DNA of 32,636 nucleotides from NCBI GenBank assembly GCA_017992885.1, contig JAGONT010000024.1, forward strand, positions 1 to 32,636, read 5' to 3'. Positions within the stretch are counted from its first letter, which is position 1; each line of letters starts with the position of its first letter. Source of the stretch: Alphaproteobacteria bacterium. Its GTDB lineage: Bacteria; Pseudomonadota; Alphaproteobacteria; UBA9655. Made by a program: the position numbers and the translations under genes. The notes beneath the pieces were generated by a model, which was not told the origin of the DNA, did not search any database, and saw only the letters and a program-made list of their open reading frames with translations. This document shows positions 23,628 to 32,107 of this stretch, piece by piece.

Positions 23628-24770
23628 ATGACAGTTCATACACCTAAAATAGAGATCTTCTCTCAAAAAGAAACGGCTGTCCTTAAACTTCAAGGCTGGT
23701 GGGTTGCTAAAACTGCCAAAACTGCAGATCCTCTTTGTGCAAATCTCCTTCAAAAAAACTTTCCCAATCGTCTAGTTTTTGATCTTACTGAATGTAAAAG
23801 TTTTGACACAACTGGTGTTTGGCTCCTTCATAAAACATGGCAAGCCTTAGAACATCAAGGCTATCATATTGAGCTTCAGAATGTAAGTGAGGCTTTTCAA
23901 ATACTTTCTGAAAAACTTAAAGCGTATCAGCAATCATCTGTAAGTTTATCTCCTCCTAAACCTAAACTTTTCTTTGCAGATAAACTTGTTGAATTAGGTA
24001 AAAGGAGCATTGACACTGCCTATTTAGCAAGAGATCTTGTCACCTTTTTAGGTGAAGCGGCTGTTGGCATATTTTTTAGTTTGCTTCATCCTAAACGTCT
24101 ACACTTTACCTCAATTGTAGCTCATATGGAACGATTTGGCGTGGATGCTATTCCCATCATTTTCGTCATGTCTACAGCTCTTGGGTTAGTCCTAGCCTAC
24201 CAAGGAGAAGAACAACTCCGACAGTTTGGTGCGGAGATTTACACAATTAACCTTGTGAGCATCTCTATGTTGAGAGAAGTTGGGATTCTTATCACTGCAA
24301 TTTTGGTGGCGGGTCGCACGGGAAGCTCTATCGCAGCTCAAATTGGGATCATGAAAATAAATCAAGAGATAGATGCCTTAAATACTTTGGGTTTAAATAC
24401 AATGGATGTTCTTATTATTCCTCGTATTCTCGCTCTCATTATTATTATGCCATTGTTAGCCTTTGTTTCTGATATTGCAGGCCTGGTCGGAGGAGGGATT
24501 ATGGTTATTTTCTCTTTAGACGTCTCTCCCCAACTTTATATACAGCGGGTAGGAGAAGCCGTAACCGCGGGTAGCTTTTGGGTTGGCATCCTTAAAGCTC
24601 CTCTTTTTGGAGCCGTTATTGGAGTTGTTGGCTGCTTTGAAGGCATGCGAGTTGTAGGAACCGCTGAAAGTGTTGGACTCTGTACGACACGTTCAGTGGT
24701 CGAAGCAATCTTTTTAGTCACACTTACGGATGCTTTTTTATCTGTCTTCTTTTCGGCTATCGGCATTTAA
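23628..24770 (+). CDS. mlaE: MlaE family lipid ABC permease with N-terminal STAS domain
   Basis: MlaE is the membrane subunit of the MlaFED phospholipid transporter. Residues about 8-110 form a STAS domain (RLVFDLTECKSFDTTGVWLLHKT), which replaces the separate MlaB protein of E. coli; the fusion is common in alphaproteobacteria. The permease part (about 130-380) has five to six helices and the family stretches VDAIPIIFVMSTALGLVLAYQG, LREVGILITAILVAGRTGSS and EIDALNTLGLNTMDVLIIPR. GGA six bases before the ATG is a usable ribosome site. A possible promoter TTGTAA (23554-23559), 17 bases, TAACAT (23577-23582) lies within the aroK N-terminal region. mlaF follows with no gap. Confidence 0.92.
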   Translation: MTVHTPKIEIFSQKETAVLKLQGWWVAKTAKTADPLCANLLQKNFPNRLVFDLTECKSFDTTGVWLLHKTWQALEHQGYHIELQNVSEAFQILSEKLKAYQQSSVSLSPPKPKLFFADKLVELGKRSIDTAYLARDLVTFLGEAAVGIFFSLLHPKRLHFTSIVAHMERFGVDAIPIIFVMSTALGLVLAYQGEEQLRQFGAEIYTINLVSISMLREVGILITAILVAGRTGSSIAAQIGIMKINQEIDALNTLGLNTMDVLIIPRILALIIIMPLLAFVSDIAGLVGGGIMVIFSLDVSPQLYIQRVGEAVTAGSFWVGILKAPLFGAVIGVVGCFEGMRVVGTAESVGLCTTRSVVEAIFLVTLTDAFLSVFFSAIGI

Positions 24771-25544
24771 ATGGTGAGTAAAAACCCAATCATCTCTATT
24801 CGTGGTCTTGTCACTCAGTTTGGCAATCAAAGAGTTCATGACCATTTAGATTTAGACATATTTCAGGGTGAAATTCTTGGAATTGTAGGAGGATCTGGTG
24901 CAGGAAAATCTGTTCTTATGGGAGCCATTTTAGGGCTAACCCCCATTCGAGAAGGTACAATTACAGTTTTAGGGCAGCAAGCAGGTACGCTAGAAAGAAT
25001 TACAAAACTTCATCTACAATCTCACTGGGGTGTTCTCTTTCAAGGAGGAGCTCTTTTTAGCTCCCTTACTGTAGGTGAAAATATTCAAATCCCCATGAAA
25101 GATATGGAGAAAATGCCAGATGAATTATCTCTTGAAATGGCCTTTATTAAGTTAAAAATGGTTGGCCTGAAGGAGGAAGACTTCTTCAAATATCCGTCTG
25201 AACTTTCAGGAGGTATGATTAAAAGAGCGGCTCTTGCTCGTGCTCTTGCTGTGGATCCGAAAGTCTTATTTCTTGATGAACCAACAGCGGGTCTTGACCC
25301 TATTTCAGCCGCTGCTTTTGATGAGCTCATTTTAACGTTAAGAGATAGCCTTAATTTAACAGTTATCATGGTAACCCATGATTTAGATAGCATTCGATGT
25401 CTTTGTGATCGTGTTGCTGTTCTGGTTGACAAAAAAGCCGTTGTAGGCACACTAAAGGTACTATTGACTAATAAAAATCCGTGGATCCAAGACTATTTTC
25501 ACGGAGTCCGCGGAAAAATCGCTTTAGCAGAACTTATGGAGTAA
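24771..25544 (+). CDS. mlaF: MlaF family lipid ABC transporter ATPase
   Basis: The 257-residue ATPase drives the Mla transporter. Walker A is GGSGAGKSV, the Q-loop VLFQGGALFSSL carries the MlaF-type GGALF wording, the signature is LSGGMIKRAALAR (GGM is typical of MlaF rather than GGQ), and Walker B with D-loop reads VLFLDEPTAGLDP. VTHDLDS holds the switch histidine. The start codon directly follows the mlaE stop, and mlaD starts two bases after its own stop, so the three form a tight operon. Confidence 0.94.
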   Translation: MVSKNPIISIRGLVTQFGNQRVHDHLDLDIFQGEILGIVGGSGAGKSVLMGAILGLTPIREGTITVLGQQAGTLERITKLHLQSHWGVLFQGGALFSSLTVGENIQIPMKDMEKMPDELSLEMAFIKLKMVGLKEEDFFKYPSELSGGMIKRAALARALAVDPKVLFLDEPTAGLDPISAAAFDELILTLRDSLNLTVIMVTHDLDSIRCLCDRVAVLVDKKAVVGTLKVLLTNKNPWIQDYFHGVRGKIALAELME

Positions 25545-25546
25545 TC

Positions 25547-26440
25547 ATGGAAACACGTGCTGGATATATGGTTGTAGGAATTTTCGTTCTTTTATCTATT
25601 GCTGGTATTTTAGGATTTTTTTTATGGCTGGCTAAAAGTGATTTTGATTACAAAACAAACTATTATACGATTTACTTTTCAGGATCTGTCACAGGCCTCA
25701 CCCTAGGAGGTCCGGTAAGCTATCTAGGTGTACCTGTTGGAACAGTTAAAAAAATAGAGTTGGAAGCACATGATCTTGAGAGTGTAAAAATTACTGTTGC
25801 AATTAATGAGAGTGTCCCTATTCGAGAAGACGCTTATGCTTCTCTTGAATTACAAGGACTTACTGGTTACAAGTTTGTGCAAATTTCTGGAGGAAGCCAA
25901 ACGAGCCCTCTTTTAAAAGCAAAATCAGGAGAAAGATATCCTGTTATTCCTTCCCGTTATTCTGGCGTAGAAGAAATTTTGACTGTACTTCCCCGCATGG
26001 TTAATAAGCTCACAAACTTTGCTGATCGTCTGAATTCTCTTTTTAATGAAGACAATAGAACTCGAATTTCCAATGCGTTAAAAAACATCGATACGCTTTC
26101 TCAAAAACTTGCCGACAGTGCTGTCCCCTTACATGACTTAATTGAAGACACAAGAAAAGCTATGGGAACATTTGAAAAACAGCTACATGTTATCGGTCAC
26201 TCTACAGAAACGGCCCTTACAAAGGTTGGAACTTCGGCCGATGAATTTACAAATTTTATAAAAAGCAATCGAACAGCTCTTGATGCCCTGGCACAAACAG
26301 GATCTTATGAGCTCTTGCAAACCTTAAATGACACCCGTGAAATGGTCACCACTGCCACAGGTCTTTTTGAAAAATTAGGAGAAAATCCAAGAAGCTTGAT
26401 TTTCGATACGCAACGAAAAGGAGTTTCTATTCCGCAATAA
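25547..26440 (+). CDS. mlaD: MlaD family MCE-domain protein
   Basis: MlaD forms a periplasmic lipid-binding ring on MlaFE. From the ATG at 25547 the product has 297 residues; the frame is open 22 codons further up, inside mlaF, and is not the start. METRAGYMVVGIFVLLSIAG is the family's cytoplasmic start and membrane helix (about 7-29). The MCE domain follows (YYTIYFSGSVTGLTLGGPVSYLGVPVGTV, about 38-115). The rest is a long helical arm (residues 145-280), so this is a longer MlaD than the 183-residue E. coli one. It converges on tolA. Confidence 0.92.
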   Translation: METRAGYMVVGIFVLLSIAGILGFFLWLAKSDFDYKTNYYTIYFSGSVTGLTLGGPVSYLGVPVGTVKKIELEAHDLESVKITVAINESVPIREDAYASLELQGLTGYKFVQISGGSQTSPLLKAKSGERYPVIPSRYSGVEEILTVLPRMVNKLTNFADRLNSLFNEDNRTRISNALKNIDTLSQKLADSAVPLHDLIEDTRKAMGTFEKQLHVIGHSTETALTKVGTSADEFTNFIKSNRTALDALAQTGSYELLQTLNDTREMVTTATGLFEKLGENPRSLIFDTQRKGVSIPQ

Positions 26441-26456
26441 TCAAAGATCAGTTTAT

Positions 26457-26476
26457 GAGGTTTCCCTGAAACACTC
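26457..26476. terminator. Short hairpin between converging mlaD and tolA
   Basis: GAGGTTTC (26457-26464) pairs with GAAAC-a-CTC (26468-26476) with one bulged A and a three-base loop. It lies in the 39-base gap between two converging operons, where a shared terminator is expected. No real T-tract follows on either strand. Confidence 0.35.
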
Positions 26477-26479
26477 CTC

Positions 26480-27358
26480 CTAGAGCATTCTTTTAGGATC
26501 GAAGGTCACTACTGTATCTTTCCATATCTCATAACGATCCAAAGGTAACTTTAGAGGGCTACACTTTGGGTTACTCGCAGCTCTACGGGCACTCTCTGCG
26601 ACTGTCCGCATGTAAGGATCATTTATGGACTTACTTGTATTTTCAATTGTGGCAGATTGAACAACCGCATCTGGACCAATCACAAGTCGAATTGTCACGT
26701 TAAGATTTTCACCGTCTTTGGCCCCAGCAGGAACGTTCCAACATGCACTGAGTTGACGGCGAACAAGATCAAGTTCTGTAACGGATAGAGTATCACTGGG
26801 ATGATTTGCCGCCTTATCAGCTGTCGAGTTTTCATCTTGTTCTGCTTGCACAGGTCCTTCAGATGAGGATTCTCTTTTGTTCAAGTCTTTCATAAGGCTC
26901 TCAAAATCATTTTTTTTCGGTTTTGGCTTTTTCTTCTTTTTAGGCTTTTCCTTTGGCTTCTCTTTCGGTTTTTCTTTTGGCTTTTCTTCTGGAAGCTCTT
27001 CCTTGGCGAGAAGTTCTTCCATCGTAAGCTCAGGTTCTGGCGCAACTTCGGGCTTAGATTCTGGTTCTGGCTCTGGTTTAGGATCAGGTTTTTCTTCGGG
27101 CTCGGGATCTGGTTCTTTTTCAACCACAGGTTTAGGTTTAGGGGGTTCAGGCTTTTCCTTCGGCTCCTCTTTAGGACCGTCATTTTTAGGTTTAACTTTA
27201 AGATCAGGCGCTTGAGTTAAATCCGCAATATTAACAACTTCAATAGGGATGATAGGTGGAGGCTCTAACTCACGACGAAAAAAGCTAGGTAACCCCATAA
27301 GAAGAAGAAGGATAACAACTCCGTGCAATAAACCTGAAAGAAATGCGCCATACCCCAT
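26480..27358 (-). CDS. tolA: TolA-like envelope protein
   Basis: TolA links the inner-membrane TolQR motor to Pal at the outer membrane. The 292-residue protein has one N-terminal membrane helix (about 8-24), then a long P/K/E-rich spacer (40-150) with four KEKP repeats, where E. coli TolA has an Ala/Lys helix. The C-terminal domain (about 195-292) is TonB/TolA-like: LDLVRRQLSACWNVPAGAK, IRLVIGPDAVVQSATIE and SARRAASNPKCSPLKLP. The two cysteines in this domain (ACW and KCS) match the conserved disulfide of TolA domain III. It ends the operon; tolB and pal, which normally follow, are not here. Confidence 0.87.
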   Translation of the reverse strand: MGYGAFLSGLLHGVVILLLLMGLPSFFRRELEPPPIIPIEVVNIADLTQAPDLKVKPKNDGPKEEPKEKPEPPKPKPVVEKEPDPEPEEKPDPKPEPEPESKPEVAPEPELTMEELLAKEELPEEKPKEKPKEKPKEKPKKKKKPKPKKNDFESLMKDLNKRESSSEGPVQAEQDENSTADKAANHPSDTLSVTELDLVRRQLSACWNVPAGAKDGENLNVTIRLVIGPDAVVQSATIENTSKSINDPYMRTVAESARRAASNPKCSPLKLPLDRYEIWKDTVVTFDPKRML

Positions 27359-27362
27359 GAAT

Positions 27363-27833
27363 TTACTTTCGTGGATGACCTTGAAGAGGTGAAGATCCGT
27401 TCATAGGAAGCTCAGATATCAAAGCTACCTTGGTAAAACCTGCCGAGTTAATCGCTCCCATAACCTCCATAACTTGTCCATAAGAGATGGTCTTATCGCC
27501 TCTCACATAAATGCGTGCTTCAGGATTTGATCCCGTAATAGCCATAAGACGAGGCACAAGAGCGGATAATTCAAGAGGAGTTTCTTGAAGATGGATGATC
27601 CCTTGAGCGTTCACTGTAATGATAAGAGGGTCCTCTTTCTCGTTCATAACTGACGCTTTTGTCTTGGGAAGATCGACAGGAACACCTACTGTTAACAAAG
27701 GGGCAGTAATCATAAAAATCACCAGCAAGACCAACATAACATCAACCATAGGGGTCACATTAATCTCAGCGACCAGATGGGCGCTACGACGGTGTCCTTT
27801 GACTCTGGATTTATTACCCGTGGAAAAGGCCAT
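27363..27833 (-). CDS. tolR: TolR proton-channel/ExbD family protein
   Basis: TolR works with TolQ to harness the proton gradient for TolA. The membrane helix contains AEINVTPMVDVMLVLLVIFMITAP, whose aspartate is the proton-carrying residue, and a periplasmic domain follows. I start at 27833 (156 residues) because MAFSTGNKSRVKGHRRSAH resembles the short basic N-terminus of alphaproteobacterial TolR; the ATG at 27848, five codons up, is an alternative and the frame is open to 27908 within tolQ. Only one base separates it from the tolQ stop, and tolA starts four bases after its end. Confidence 0.92.
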   Translation of the reverse strand: MAFSTGNKSRVKGHRRSAHLVAEINVTPMVDVMLVLLVIFMITAPLLTVGVPVDLPKTKASVMNEKEDPLIITVNAQGIIHLQETPLELSALVPRLMAITGSNPEARIYVRGDKTISYGQVMEVMGAINSAGFTKVALISELPMNGSSPLQGHPRK

Positions 27834-27834
27834 C

Positions 27835-28563
27835 TTAGCAATGCTCATCAAGTTGACGAGAAATAATCGCACCAAATTCGCTTGAAAACGAATCCAGACG
27901 ATTGGCATAACGGTTCAGCTCAATAGAGAGCTTGTTATACGCAATAGAGGCAGGAATAGCCGCAACAAGGCCAATAGCTGTCGCAAAAAGGGCTTCGGCA
28001 ATACCAGGTGCCACTACAGCAAGGCTAGTGTTTTGTGAGATAGCAATGGATTGAAAGCTATTCATAATCCCCCAAACCGTCCCAAAAAGACCAATGAAGG
28101 GAGCTGTTGAGCTTACAGAAGCTAAAAAACCCATCCGATTTTCAAGCTTATCCATTTCTCGACTCAAAGTAACTTGCATCGCTCGCTCAATACGTTCTTG
28201 GAGGGTAACAGAAGACCGCACATTTCCTGTAGCCCTCTTCCACTCTCGCATTGCCGCTGCAAAAACAGCACTCATGGGATCACGCGGACGATTTCCTATA
28301 CGTTCATAAAGAACATCTAGTGACCCACCTGACCAAAAAGAATCTTCAAATTGACTAGCCGAAGAAGAAAGACCTTTGATCCGAATGGACTTACTAAAAA
28401 TAATTGTCCATGACCAAAAAGAAGCTAAGATAAGACCAACCATAATCATCTTAACGACAAGATCGGCTGACATAAAAAGGCCCCAGAGAGACAGGTCGTG
28501 AGCCATAACTTCAGCGGCTGTAACAGCGTTATTCAACGTATCGAGGGGTGTTGATTCTGGCAT
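27835..28563 (-). CDS. tolQ: TolQ proton-channel protein
   Basis: TolQ is the MotA/ExbB-family stator subunit. From the ATG at 28563, directly after the ybgC stop and with GGAG ten bases upstream, the product has 242 residues. Three membrane helices are visible (about 30-52, 138-160, 172-195). The family stretch APFIGLFGTVWGIMNSF joins GIAEALFATAIGLVAAIPASIAYN. An open frame extends nine codons further into ybgC but is unlikely to be used. Confidence 0.94.
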   Translation of the reverse strand: MPESTPLDTLNNAVTAAEVMAHDLSLWGLFMSADLVVKMIMVGLILASFWSWTIIFSKSIRIKGLSSSASQFEDSFWSGGSLDVLYERIGNRPRDPMSAVFAAAMREWKRATGNVRSSVTLQERIERAMQVTLSREMDKLENRMGFLASVSSTAPFIGLFGTVWGIMNSFQSIAISQNTSLAVVAPGIAEALFATAIGLVAAIPASIAYNKLSIELNRYANRLDSFSSEFGAIISRQLDEHC

Positions 28564-28565
28564 TT

Positions 28566-28979
28566 TTAAATTTCTCCAACATGAGTCCACATTTTATTTA
28601 CAAACTTTGTATCAAGCCTGACAGGCTTGCCCATAGCGTTAATGCAAGCCAAAGTAATCTCAAGGGTTGCAATAAGTTTATCTTCCCGCAAAATAGCCTG
28701 AGAAACTTCTAACTTAGCACGTCCCAGCTTTTTAAGGTGAGTTCTTACCTCTAATACATCATCTAGACGGGCAGATGCAAGGCAGTTTAGGGTGCATGTG
28801 CGAACGACAAACATAACTCCTTGTTCTTGGATCATTTCAGCATGACTGATATCAAAATGACGCAAGAACTCTGTACGAGCACGTTCAGCAAATTTTAAAT
28901 AGTTTGCATAGTAAACAATGCCGATGCCATCCGTATCTTCTAAATACACCCGCAAAGAAAACCTATGAACACTACTCAT
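28566..28979 (-). CDS. ybgC: Tol-Pal-associated acyl-CoA thioesterase YbgC
   Basis: This hot-dog-fold thioesterase is the usual first gene of tol-pal clusters. The 137 residues include [30 protein letters not shown], with the catalytic aspartate and the tyrosine/asparagine turn of the 4-hydroxybenzoyl-CoA thioesterase family. The ATG at 28979 overlaps the ruvB stop by eight bases (ATGAGTAG), which I prefer over the ATG four codons up. Confidence 0.93.
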   Translation of the reverse strand: MSSVHRFSLRVYLEDTDGIGIVYYANYLKFAERARTEFLRHFDISHAEMIQEQGVMFVVRTCTLNCLASARLDDVLEVRTHLKKLGRAKLEVSQAILREDKLIATLEITLACINAMGKPVRLDTKFVNKMWTHVGEI

Positions 28980-30006
28980 CTTTCTCCTCAAAAAGTGACG
29001 GTAGAACTTGGAGGGGTGCTTTGATTCCTAAAGCTTCATAGGCACGGGGCGTCAGCATGCGTCCACGGGGCGTACGTTGAATATATCCTTGTTGCAACAG
29101 GTACGGTTCAATCACATCTTCAAGTGTATCTTTTTGCTCAGCAAGAGCTGCCGCAAGGGTTTCAAGACCAACGGGGCCCCCATCAAAATGTTCAATAATG
29201 TGCTTAAGATAGCGATGGTCCATCGCATCCAGACCATACCCGTCCACTTCTAAATGAGTTAATGCGTAATCGGCTCCTTTAGCCGTGATCTGGGTCTCTC
29301 CCCCCACAATGACAAAATCTCTGATTCGTCTTAAAAGCCTCAAAGCAATACGCGGTGTACCCCTAGATCGGCGTGCAATCTCCATAGCACCTTCGGAAGA
29401 AATTGGTGTGTGCAGGGCGCGAGCGCCTCTTAAGAGAACGTGTTGAAGTTCTTCAGGACTATAAAAAATCAAGCGTATGGGAATCCCAAATCGATCTCGA
29501 AGCGGTGAGGAAATAAGACCCGAACGAGTGGTTGCCCCAATAAGCGTAAAGGGAGGAAGATCAATTTGAACCGATCGGGCGGCAGGTCCTTCTCCAATGA
29601 TAAGGTCCAACTTATAGTCCTCCATTGCCGGGTAAAGGATTTCTTCTATAGCTGGATTCAGGCGATGTATTTCATCAATAAAAAGAACATCATAAGGTTG
29701 TAGGTTTGTCAAAAGCGCCGCTAAATCTCCCGCACGTGCGATGACAGGACCAGATGTTGATCGAAATCCAACGCCGAGCTCTCGAGCCATAATCTGAGAA
29801 AGGGTTGTCTTTCCAAGTCCAGGAGGACCATAAAAAAGAACGTGATCCATGGCTTCTTGCCGTGTTTTAGCCGCTTCTATAAAAACCTTTAAATTTTTTC
29901 GTGCTTGAGCTTGCCCTACAAACTCTTCAAGATGCTGCGGGCGCAAGCTAATTTCCGGAGTGTCAGCATTTTCTTCAGAAGCCAAAAGACGTGGAAAGAC
30001 TGTCAT
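28972..30006 (-). CDS. ruvB: Holliday junction branch migration helicase RuvB
   Basis: RuvB is the AAA+ motor that drives branch migration with RuvA. The 344 residues have the N-terminal [12 protein letters not shown], Walker [12 protein letters not shown] (about 59-69), Walker [11 protein letters not shown], the arginine-finger region [14 protein letters not shown] and a winged-helix C-terminal part ([16 protein letters not shown]). Its start overlaps the ruvA end by four bases. Confidence 0.97.
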   Translation of the reverse strand: MTVFPRLLASEENADTPEISLRPQHLEEFVGQAQARKNLKVFIEAAKTRQEAMDHVLFYGPPGLGKTTLSQIMARELGVGFRSTSGPVIARAGDLAALLTNLQPYDVLFIDEIHRLNPAIEEILYPAMEDYKLDLIIGEGPAARSVQIDLPPFTLIGATTRSGLISSPLRDRFGIPIRLIFYSPEELQHVLLRGARALHTPISSEGAMEIARRSRGTPRIALRLLRRIRDFVIVGGETQITAKGADYALTHLEVDGYGLDAMDHRYLKHIIEHFDGGPVGLETLAAALAEQKDTLEDVIEPYLLQQGYIQRTPRGRMLTPRAYEALGIKAPLQVLPSLFEEKDE

Positions 30007-30614
30007 GTTCCACTCCTGGCTAAAAGACTAAGACCTTGACGAATAAGATCATTGAGAGAGGCATTTTCTCCTAAATTTTGCTGGGCTTTGCTAATAACGG
30101 TAATGGCTTCAAGACGACGGTATCCTAAATTGACTAAGGCCGAGGTCGCTTCTTCCAAAATGGGAGGCAGTGAAGAAGGAAGAGAACTCAGAGGGACAGA
30201 AAACCCCAGTTCAGCTGGAATTTTATCCTTCAACTCAGTTACAATACGACTTGCCAGCTTGGGCCCGACACCATCTGCACGTGTTAACGTCACTTTGTCT
30301 TGCGCAGCAACTCCTTGATAAATTTCGGCAGGAGAAAGAGCAGAAAGAAGAGAAAGAGCCATGCGCATCCCAACTCCTTGAACCGTTATCAGAAGACGAA
30401 AACACTCTTGTTCTTCTCGTGCCCCAAAACCATAAAGCTGAAGGCTTTCAGCCCGCATAACCGTTTCAATAAAAAGTGTGGTTTTCTCACCTTTAGGGCC
30501 AATATTTCTTAAAGTTCGTCCGGAACATGAGACAAGATAGCCCACACCTCCTACATCAATAATGAGAAAAGTGTCTGCAATTGTATCAATGAATCCAGAT
30601 AATTTTGCAATCAT
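30003..30614 (-). CDS. ruvA: Holliday junction DNA-binding protein RuvA
   Basis: RuvA binds the four-way junction and loads RuvB. From the ATG at 30614, overlapping the ruvC stop as ATGA, the product has 203 residues and starts [10 protein letters not shown], the family N-terminus. Two helix-hairpin-helix elements ([18 protein letters not shown] and [19 protein letters not shown]) give the DNA contacts, and the C-terminal domain ([15 protein letters not shown]) binds RuvB. The frame is open 16 codons further up inside ruvC. Confidence 0.95.
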   Translation of the reverse strand: MIAKLSGFIDTIADTFLIIDVGGVGYLVSCSGRTLRNIGPKGEKTTLFIETVMRAESLQLYGFGAREEQECFRLLITVQGVGMRMALSLLSALSPAEIYQGVAAQDKVTLTRADGVGPKLASRIVTELKDKIPAELGFSVPLSSLPSSLPPILEEATSALVNLGYRRLEAITVISKAQQNLGENASLNDLIRQGLSLLARSGT

Positions 30615-31117
30615 GAGGCCACTCTTATTTTTTGCTGAAAACTCCGATAATGAGCATGACAAATTGCAACTGCAAGCGCATCAGCCGCGTCTTTTGTCAC
30701 ACCTCCACTTTTGGGCAAGAGACGTCCTACCATCATTGCAACTTGTGCTTTATCCGCATGTCCCACACCCACAACACTCTTTTTTACTTTATTAGCAGCA
30801 TATTCGCCTACAAGGAGGCCTGCCTGTGCCGGCGCCAACAAAACAACCCCCCGCGCAAGGCCAAGTTTTAAAGCTGATAAAGGATTTTTATTCACAAAGG
30901 TCTCCTCTACCGCTGCTTCATGAGGAGCGTAGCGCTGAATAACGGTTATCAGTTGAGTGTACAAACTCGCAAGACGTGAGGGAAGATCTTCTGCATCTTT
31001 TGAAGTGACAATTCCATGACCTACATGGGACAACCTTGACCCTACCACATCAATAACACCCCATCCCGTAATCCGCAAGCCAGGATCAAGACCCAAGATA
31101 CGTATAGGAGTAAACAT
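30611..31117 (-). CDS. ruvC: Holliday junction resolvase RuvC
   Basis: RuvC cuts Holliday junctions symmetrically. The acidic active-site residues are all present: the aspartate in RILGLDPG, the glutamate in [11 protein letters not shown], and the two aspartates in [13 protein letters not shown]. The ATG at 31117 overlaps the yebC stop (TGATG), giving 168 residues; a GTG one codon earlier is possible. The run ruvC-ruvA-ruvB has stop/start overlaps throughout, so expression should be coupled. Confidence 0.95.
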   Translation of the reverse strand: MFTPIRILGLDPGLRITGWGVIDVVGSRLSHVGHGIVTSKDAEDLPSRLASLYTQLITVIQRYAPHEAAVEETFVNKNPLSALKLGLARGVVLLAPAQAGLLVGEYAANKVKKSVVGVGHADKAQVAMMVGRLLPKSGGVTKDAADALAVAICHAHYRSFQQKIRVAS

Positions 31118-31869
31118 CACTTTTTATTCACCAATTTTTCCATCACTTCATCGGATATTTCATCGTTAGAAAAAACAGATTGAACGTCATCATTATCTTC
31201 TAAAATATCAATAAACTTCATTAAGGAAACGGCCTTTTCTTCATCAACAATGACTGTTGTTTGAGGCTTCCATATCAACTCTGCTCCCTCAGGATCGCCG
31301 AATAGAGTTATCAGAGCATCCCTTACTGTGGCAAAGTCTTCAAGACTACACTCAATTTCATAATTTCTATCTGTTTCTTCAAAATTTTGCGCCCCAGCTT
31401 CAAGAGCCGCTTCAAAAAGGACATCCTGCCTTATGCTACTTTTAGGGTACCGAATGACACCTCCACGATCAAACATAAAGCTAACGCTATTGGTTTCACC
31501 CAAGCTCCCCCCATACTTTGTAAAGGCAGCACGAACGTCTCCCGCAGTTCGATTACGATTGTCTGTGAGGGCTTCCACTATCACGGCAACGCCGGCAGGA
31601 CCATACCCTTCATAGCGAACTTCTATGTAATCAGTTGTATCTTCACCGCCAGCTCCTCTTTTAATAGCTCTTTCCATTGTATCTTTGGGCATGTTAGCGC
31701 CTCTGGCCGCAATAATGGCTTGGCGCAAGCGCGAATTAGCTTCAGGGTCAGAATTTTGGCGAGCAGAAGTTGTGAGTTCACGTATAATTTTCGTGAATAC
31801 CTTCGCTCGTTTGGCATCTTGTGCTCCTTTGCGGTACATAATATTCTTAAACTGTGAGTGACCTGCCAT
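31117..31869 (-). CDS. yebC: YebC/TACO1 family protein
   Basis: YebC-family proteins act as translation factors for proline-rich stretches or, in other reports, as transcriptional regulators. The 250 residues start [20 protein letters not shown] and contain [14 protein letters not shown] and [23 protein letters not shown], the family signature. It heads the ruvCAB-ybgC-tolQRA operon. A translation factor for polyproline would suit a window whose secreted proteins and TolA are proline-rich, but that link is only an association. Confidence 0.94.
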   Translation of the reverse strand: MAGHSQFKNIMYRKGAQDAKRAKVFTKIIRELTTSARQNSDPEANSRLRQAIIAARGANMPKDTMERAIKRGAGGEDTTDYIEVRYEGYGPAGVAVIVEALTDNRNRTAGDVRAAFTKYGGSLGETNSVSFMFDRGGVIRYPKSSIRQDVLFEAALEAGAQNFEETDRNYEIECSLEDFATVRDALITLFGDPEGAELIWKPQTTVIVDEEKAVSLMKFIDILEDNDDVQSVFSNDEISDEVMEKLVNKK

Positions 31870-31947
31870 GACATCCTCATGAAAAAGTGATTTAATTACG
31901 CTGAGATAAAATATGTTGGGTTTTTAGAATAAGAGCAAGCTTTTCTC

Positions 31948-31962
31948 CTTCCTATAAGGAAG
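31948..31962. repeat. Short inverted repeat upstream of yebC
   Basis: CTTCCT (31948-31953) and AGGAAG (31957-31962) form a perfect six-base stem around ATA. It lies about 80 bases upstream of the yebC start in the region where that operon's promoter should be. No convincing -35/-10 pair was seen for yebC, so this could be an operator or part of the leader. Confidence 0.3.
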
Positions 31963-32018
31963 AGTGATGCTAAAAAGAAAATTTTTTCACTTTTGCGGAA
32001 AAATAATTTATAGAAAAC

Positions 32019-32047
32019 TTGAATTAATGAGAGAAAATACCTATAAT
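32019..32047 (+). promoter_or_regulatory. Predicted strong promoter for the right-edge secreted protein
   Basis: TTGAAT (32019-32024) and a perfect TATAAT (32042-32047) are 17 bases apart. Transcription would begin at about 32055, giving a leader of some 50 bases before the ATG at 32108. This is the best promoter match in the window. Confidence 0.65.
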
Positions 32048-32107
32048 TAATATAATATATTATGTTTTTTTGATTTTATTCTAAAAATTTTATTTATGGT
32101 GAGTTTT

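Noticed and set aside
26877-27215. Plus-strand glycine/serine/phenylalanine-rich open frame inside tolA
   Set aside because: Shadow of the P/K/E-rich TolA spacer read on the other strand; low-complexity codons make long open frames on the complement.
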